Of a DNA stretch of 23,273 bases, positions 20,027-23,273 are shown one piece after another. The notes under the pieces are model-generated. The model did no database searches. It had not been told where the DNA came from and was given only the letters and a program-made list of their open reading frames with translations. The stretch spans positions 1 through 23,273 of the IMG/VR virus record IMGVR_UViG_3300023443_000674. One strand, 5' to 3'. The stretch is from a virus. The position numbers were made by a program, and so were the translations under genes. Position 1 is the stretch's first letter, and each line of letters begins with the position of its first letter.

Positions 20027-21519
20027 TGCCAGCACTCTTTATCGCCAAGCCTCTCCTCCCATTCATGGAGAAGAAGAAGCGCTATAAAGTAGCGTTAGGT
20101 GGCAGAGGAGGGAGTAAGTCGATTGCATTTGCTGATCTGTGCTTAATGGATGCGCAGATGCATGGGATTAAAACATTATGTTGCCGTGAATATCAGAACA
20201 CTATTGAAGATTCCGTCCATTCTCTTTTGAAAAGACGAATTTCCCATTTAGGCTTACAGGGATTTGATGTTAAAGACAAATATATTACCTATAACGGAAA
20301 AGTCGTTTTTAAGTTTAGAGGATTAGCTCGAAATCCAGAAGGTGTTCAATCTTATGACGATTTTCAGAGGGTATGGATTGAAGAAGCTCAAACTATCAGC
20401 TACCGATCACTGCGCGCTCTTGAGCCTACCTTGCGCAGCATCGGATCAGAGATATGGATTAGCGGTAATCCGCGCAGTATGGCTTCTCCTTTTTGTCAGA
20501 ACTTTCTTAAGCCCTTTGAAAAAGAATTAAGGCGTGATGGTTATTATGAAGATGATGACCATCTAATTGTCTGGATAAATGTCGAGGATAATCCTTTTCT
20601 TAAAGAGGATGAACATGGAAACCCTCTAGGTTTAGATGAGGAAGGGAAGCAAATAATCCATCCTCTTTTAAGACAGCGTGAAATACATAGGAAAAAGATG
20701 TCCAAAGCCGAGTTTGACCATACGTGGAAAGGAGAAACCTACGATGAAGTGGAAGGCTCAATTATCCCTGTTGAATGGTTTGATGCAGCGATTGACGCTC
20801 ATAAGAAGCTTGGCTTTGAACCTTCAGGCAGTAAGTTTGTAGCCTTTGACCCATTCAATGGTGGTGCTGACGCTCATGGTTATGCGTATCGTCATGGCTC
20901 AGTCTATTTGGATATTTGTGACAATCCTGAAGGTGATGCTAATTCTGGTATGGCCTGGGCGGCTAATAGGGCGATGAGTGTTCAAGCTGATCACTTCCGA
21001 TACGATGCTACGGGTGCTATGGGCTTAAAGCTCCAGGTTGATGACTTATTCAAGCACAATAAGGTCAAGTATCACCTATTCAACGGTGGAGAGACCCCTG
21101 ATGATCCTGCTCTTATCTATGAACCTGTTGACGATGAGAGCATAGGCAATCGCAAGTCCAACAAGGACACATTCATTAACAAGCGGGCTCAAGGGTATTT
21201 CCGGCTTGCCGATCGCTTCTTACGGACTTACCAGGCTGTCACCCGATTTGACGAGGGACTGCCCCCTATCAGTGTAGATCCCGAGAAGATGATCAGCCTG
21301 AGTTCAGACATAAAGGCGTTGGATGCACTGCGAGCTGAAATATGCCGAATCCCACAGAAGATCAATCCCAATGGTAAGAAGCAAATATTGTCCAAGCCAG
21401 AGATGGCTAAAAAGCCTTATGAGCTACCCTCACCCAATATGGCTGACTGCATGATGATGAACGAGTTCGTTCCTGAAGTTGTATTACCAATCAAACCCAT
21501 GTTCTTTCACGGTGGCTAA
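20026..21519 (+). CDS. terL: Terminase large subunit
   Basis: A 497-residue packaging motor and nuclease. The ATPase domain has a variant Walker A, GGRGGSKS (25-32), and Walker B with catalytic glutamate, VWIEEA (116-121). SGNPR (146-150) is a coupling motif. The C-terminal RNase H-like nuclease has acidic residues D275 (FDPFNGG), D327 (YDATG) and D474 (MADC). The length is typical of the PBSX/Terminase_3-like group. It starts with TAATG overlap and the portal follows after 2 bases. The small subunit lies well upstream, separated by appendage genes. Confidence 0.94.
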   Translation: MPALFIAKPLLPFMEKKKRYKVALGGRGGSKSIAFADLCLMDAQMHGIKTLCCREYQNTIEDSVHSLLKRRISHLGLQGFDVKDKYITYNGKVVFKFRGLARNPEGVQSYDDFQRVWIEEAQTISYRSLRALEPTLRSIGSEIWISGNPRSMASPFCQNFLKPFEKELRRDGYYEDDDHLIVWINVEDNPFLKEDEHGNPLGLDEEGKQIIHPLLRQREIHRKKMSKAEFDHTWKGETYDEVEGSIIPVEWFDAAIDAHKKLGFEPSGSKFVAFDPFNGGADAHGYAYRHGSVYLDICDNPEGDANSGMAWAANRAMSVQADHFRYDATGAMGLKLQVDDLFKHNKVKYHLFNGGETPDDPALIYEPVDDESIGNRKSNKDTFINKRAQGYFRLADRFLRTYQAVTRFDEGLPPISVDPEKMISLSSDIKALDALRAEICRIPQKINPNGKKQILSKPEMAKKPYELPSPNMADCMMMNEFVPEVVLPIKPMFFHGG

Positions 21520-21521
21520 CT

Positions 21522-23273
21522 ATGACAGATTATGATGATCACAATGCTGTCATTCTTCTCCTGCAGAACTCTCAAGATGCCTCTGAGGATATGCGCCAAG
21601 CTGCCAGGGATGCTCACTTATTCACTGATAAGCGTGATGGACAGTGGGAGCCTTACTGGTGGAATGAGGTGGGAGGATTTGACGCGAGCGCCGGGGATGC
21701 CAATACTCCTACTTTCCGGCCAAGGCCTCGTTATACCTTTGATCTAACGAGTAAGTATGTGAATCAGGTAGCTGGTTCGCTAGAGAAGTCAGATTTTAAT
21801 ATCCAGGTGCGTCCGTCTGGTGGAGAGGCCACTAAAGAACTGGCTAAGACTCTGGACGGTCTCATTCGCAACATTGAGAACATCTCTAACGCCACTAGAA
21901 TATACAACTCTGCCGCCAGGAATATGATCAATTGTGGACTGGATGGCTGGTGTGTTCGGACTAAGTACATTGAGGAAGATTCCTTTGATCAGGATCTGGT
22001 GATTGAGCGGGTTAATAATTTCATAGACCGCGTATGGTTTGATGATAACTCGCTCATGCAGGATCACAGTGATGCGCGGTGGGGATTCTTACTCCATGCC
22101 TTAACGCTGGATGCCTACCAGGAACAGTTTGGCGATGTACGTGAGGATGGTCCTCCTAGTGCTCAATCTGTCCCTGAGAGTAAGCAGGCGACGGCTTTCT
22201 GGCGTGGTCCCAAAGATCAGGTCATTACGGCTGAATTCTATTATGTCAAAGAAGAGAAGAAAGAGATCGTCCTGATGACTAATGGGGCAGTCTATGAGGT
22301 TAATGATGACTTCAAGAAAGTAGAGGATGATCTACAAATGCTGGGCGTTACCCGCGCTCGTCCCACTCGAATCATAAAAAAACCTCGATTTCATATGCGT
22401 AAGATGGACGGTGCGGGATGGTTAAGCGATTCTAAAGAGACCGGCTTTGATCAAATTCCCTTAGTGCCTACCTTTGGCAATTTTAAGGTGTTTGAGAACA
22501 AGATTATCTTTCACGGTGTTGTTGAAAAGCTGCTTGATGCTCAGCGTGTGCTTAACTACTCCAAGAGTCGGGAGATTGAAGAGGGCGCATTAGCTCCCCG
22601 CGCTAAATACTGGGCAACTAATAAGCAGGTCGCTGGCTATGAGGAGGAATTAGCTACGCTGAACACCAATAATTCCCCCATTCAGCGCTATAACAATGAT
22701 CCAGAGGTCCCGGGCCCTCCTCAGCAGCAAGGCGGAGCGCAAATCAACCCGGGGCTTAATGATCTCTCCAATACGATGCTGACGATGATGCAGGAGCAGT
22801 CAGGGCTGTTTGACGCCAGTATGGGGGATAGTCCCGGCTTACAGTCAGGGATAGCCATTGAAAAGCTCCAAGATAAGGGCGATACCGGCACTATTCATTA
22901 CTTTAGCGCTCAAGAAGTCGCTATCTGTCAGACCGCTAAACTCCTGATTAGAGCTATTCCACAAGTTTATGATACTGAGCGCCAGATTCGTATATTGAAT
23001 GAAGATGGCACTTTTGAGATGACTACTATCAACGAGCCTATTATTGATGAGGAAACAGGCAAACCGATTACCCTCAATGATTTATCTCAAGGCACCTATG
23101 ACGTTACCTGTAGCGCTGGTAAAGCCTTTAAGAGTCGCCAAGACCAAACCCTATCTTCCATGCTTGAGATCGCCCAGTACCTCCCTGAGACGCTTGAGGC
23201 GGGTTCTGACATCATCTTTGGCTCAATGGATGACCCGGGCGCTGATCTGATGGCTGAAGGGATGCGTCTAAAG
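21522..23273 (+). CDS. P22-type portal protein, 3'-truncated
   Basis: The frame is open for 584 codons to the right edge without a stop, so the gene is incomplete. RPRYTFDLTSKYVNQVAGSLEKSDFNIQVRP (about residues 68-98), the LVPTFGNFKVFENKIIFHGVVEKLLDAQRVLNYSKSREIE stretch (about 323-362), QSGLFDASMGDSPGLQSGIAIEKLQDKG and the following helices match the P22-type portal family: a dodecameric head-tail channel through which DNA is packaged and ejected. P22 portal is about 725 residues, so roughly the last fifth is probably outside. The location directly after the large terminase is the usual one. Confidence 0.88.
   Translation, partial: MTDYDDHNAVILLLQNSQDASEDMRQAARDAHLFTDKRDGQWEPYWWNEVGGFDASAGDANTPTFRPRPRYTFDLTSKYVNQVAGSLEKSDFNIQVRPSGGEATKELAKTLDGLIRNIENISNATRIYNSAARNMINCGLDGWCVRTKYIEEDSFDQDLVIERVNNFIDRVWFDDNSLMQDHSDARWGFLLHALTLDAYQEQFGDVREDGPPSAQSVPESKQATAFWRGPKDQVITAEFYYVKEEKKEIVLMTNGAVYEVNDDFKKVEDDLQMLGVTRARPTRIIKKPRFHMRKMDGAGWLSDSKETGFDQIPLVPTFGNFKVFENKIIFHGVVEKLLDAQRVLNYSKSREIEEGALAPRAKYWATNKQVAGYEEELATLNTNNSPIQRYNNDPEVPGPPQQQGGAQINPGLNDLSNTMLTMMQEQSGLFDASMGDSPGLQSGIAIEKLQDKGDTGTIHYFSAQEVAICQTAKLLIRAIPQVYDTERQIRILNEDGTFEMTTINEPIIDEETGKPITLNDLSQGTYDVTCSAGKAFKSRQDQTLSSMLEIAQYLPETLEAGSDIIFGSMDDPGADLMAEGMRLK

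Larger units (their letters stand above)
1..23273. mobile_element. Temperate tailed-phage genome segment
   Basis: The whole window reads as phage. It holds an integrase, a repressor/Cro switch, an O-like initiator, NinB-like and NinG genes, small and large terminase subunits, a portal and probable ejection proteins, with no recognisable host gene. The genes are short, overlapping and arranged in a few divergent operons. The tRNA-derived attachment core is flanked by phage genes on both sides, as expected for attP rather than attL or attR. The first and last genes are cut by the window edges, so the scaffold, coat and remaining tail genes lie outside. Confidence 0.9.

Noticed and set aside
21532-21747. 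A short rightward frame inside the portal gene
   Set aside because: It is out of frame with the 584-codon portal frame, which has clear family similarity and the better start at 21522.
23044-23250. A short rightward frame near the right edge
   Set aside because: It is an out-of-frame shadow of the portal gene.

Overview
The window is a contiguous piece of a temperate, tailed double-stranded DNA phage genome whose gene order resembles P22-like podoviruses. The evidence is a lysogeny switch, a tyrosine integrase with an apparently intact attachment site, lambda-type replication and Nin genes, both terminase subunits, a P22-type portal gene that runs off the right edge, and probable ejection-protein genes entering from the left edge. 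The attachment core is the 3' half of a CCA-encoding tRNA-Arg(ACG) gene, and two sites match the CTGT-N8-ACAG type of LexA box, so the host is probably a gammaproteobacterium (inference). Phage genes flank the core on both sides, so the DNA looks like unintegrated virion or circular DNA rather than a prophage with host flanks.

Layout: (1) 1-2641, two rightward late genes, probably ejection/internal virion proteins. (2) 2653-3669, a leftward acidic protein with a PPC-like domain, paired DUF4214 units and an EF-hand-like loop. It is preceded by a consensus-arm LexA box at 3725-3744. (3) 3750-5893, a tightly packed leftward early operon: FinO/ProQ-like protein, three unknown small proteins, a probable Rad52/Sak-type annealing protein and a small protein with an SSB-like tail, closed by a large terminator. 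(4) 5931-6175, attP with core and four arm-type repeats. (5) 6114-6796, a second near-consensus LexA box inside a promoter driving a short paralogue of the phage repressor, then a small unknown gene. (6) 6786-8016, integrase and a DUF4224 gene. (7) 8093-9656, the repressor followed without a visible terminator by a secreted metzincin protease and a second exported protein, then a terminator. This matches the position of rexAB behind lambda cI. (8) 9690-12484, rightward Cro-like gene, ribbon-helix-helix gene, O-like replication initiator carrying iterons, DUF3102-like gene, NinB-like gene and NinG. (9) 12477-13122, small membrane and lysine-rich proteins. (10) 13113-13472, a leftward coiled-coil gene. 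(11) 13514-23273, late region: small terminase, HNH/AP2 protein, a 1187-residue appendage protein, exported and beta-rich small proteins, large terminase and portal.

The most interesting model is the lysogeny circuit. The repressor at 9264-9656 is only about 122-130 residues and has no S24/LexA-type self-cleavage domain. A paralogue lacking a normal recognition helix lies downstream of a LexA box at 6120-6139. This suggests induction by a LexA-controlled antirepressor rather than by repressor cleavage. A second LexA box sits before the DUF4214 gene. The repressor operon probably also delivers a secreted metalloprotease to the lysogen. These functional links are inferences from sequence and gene order.
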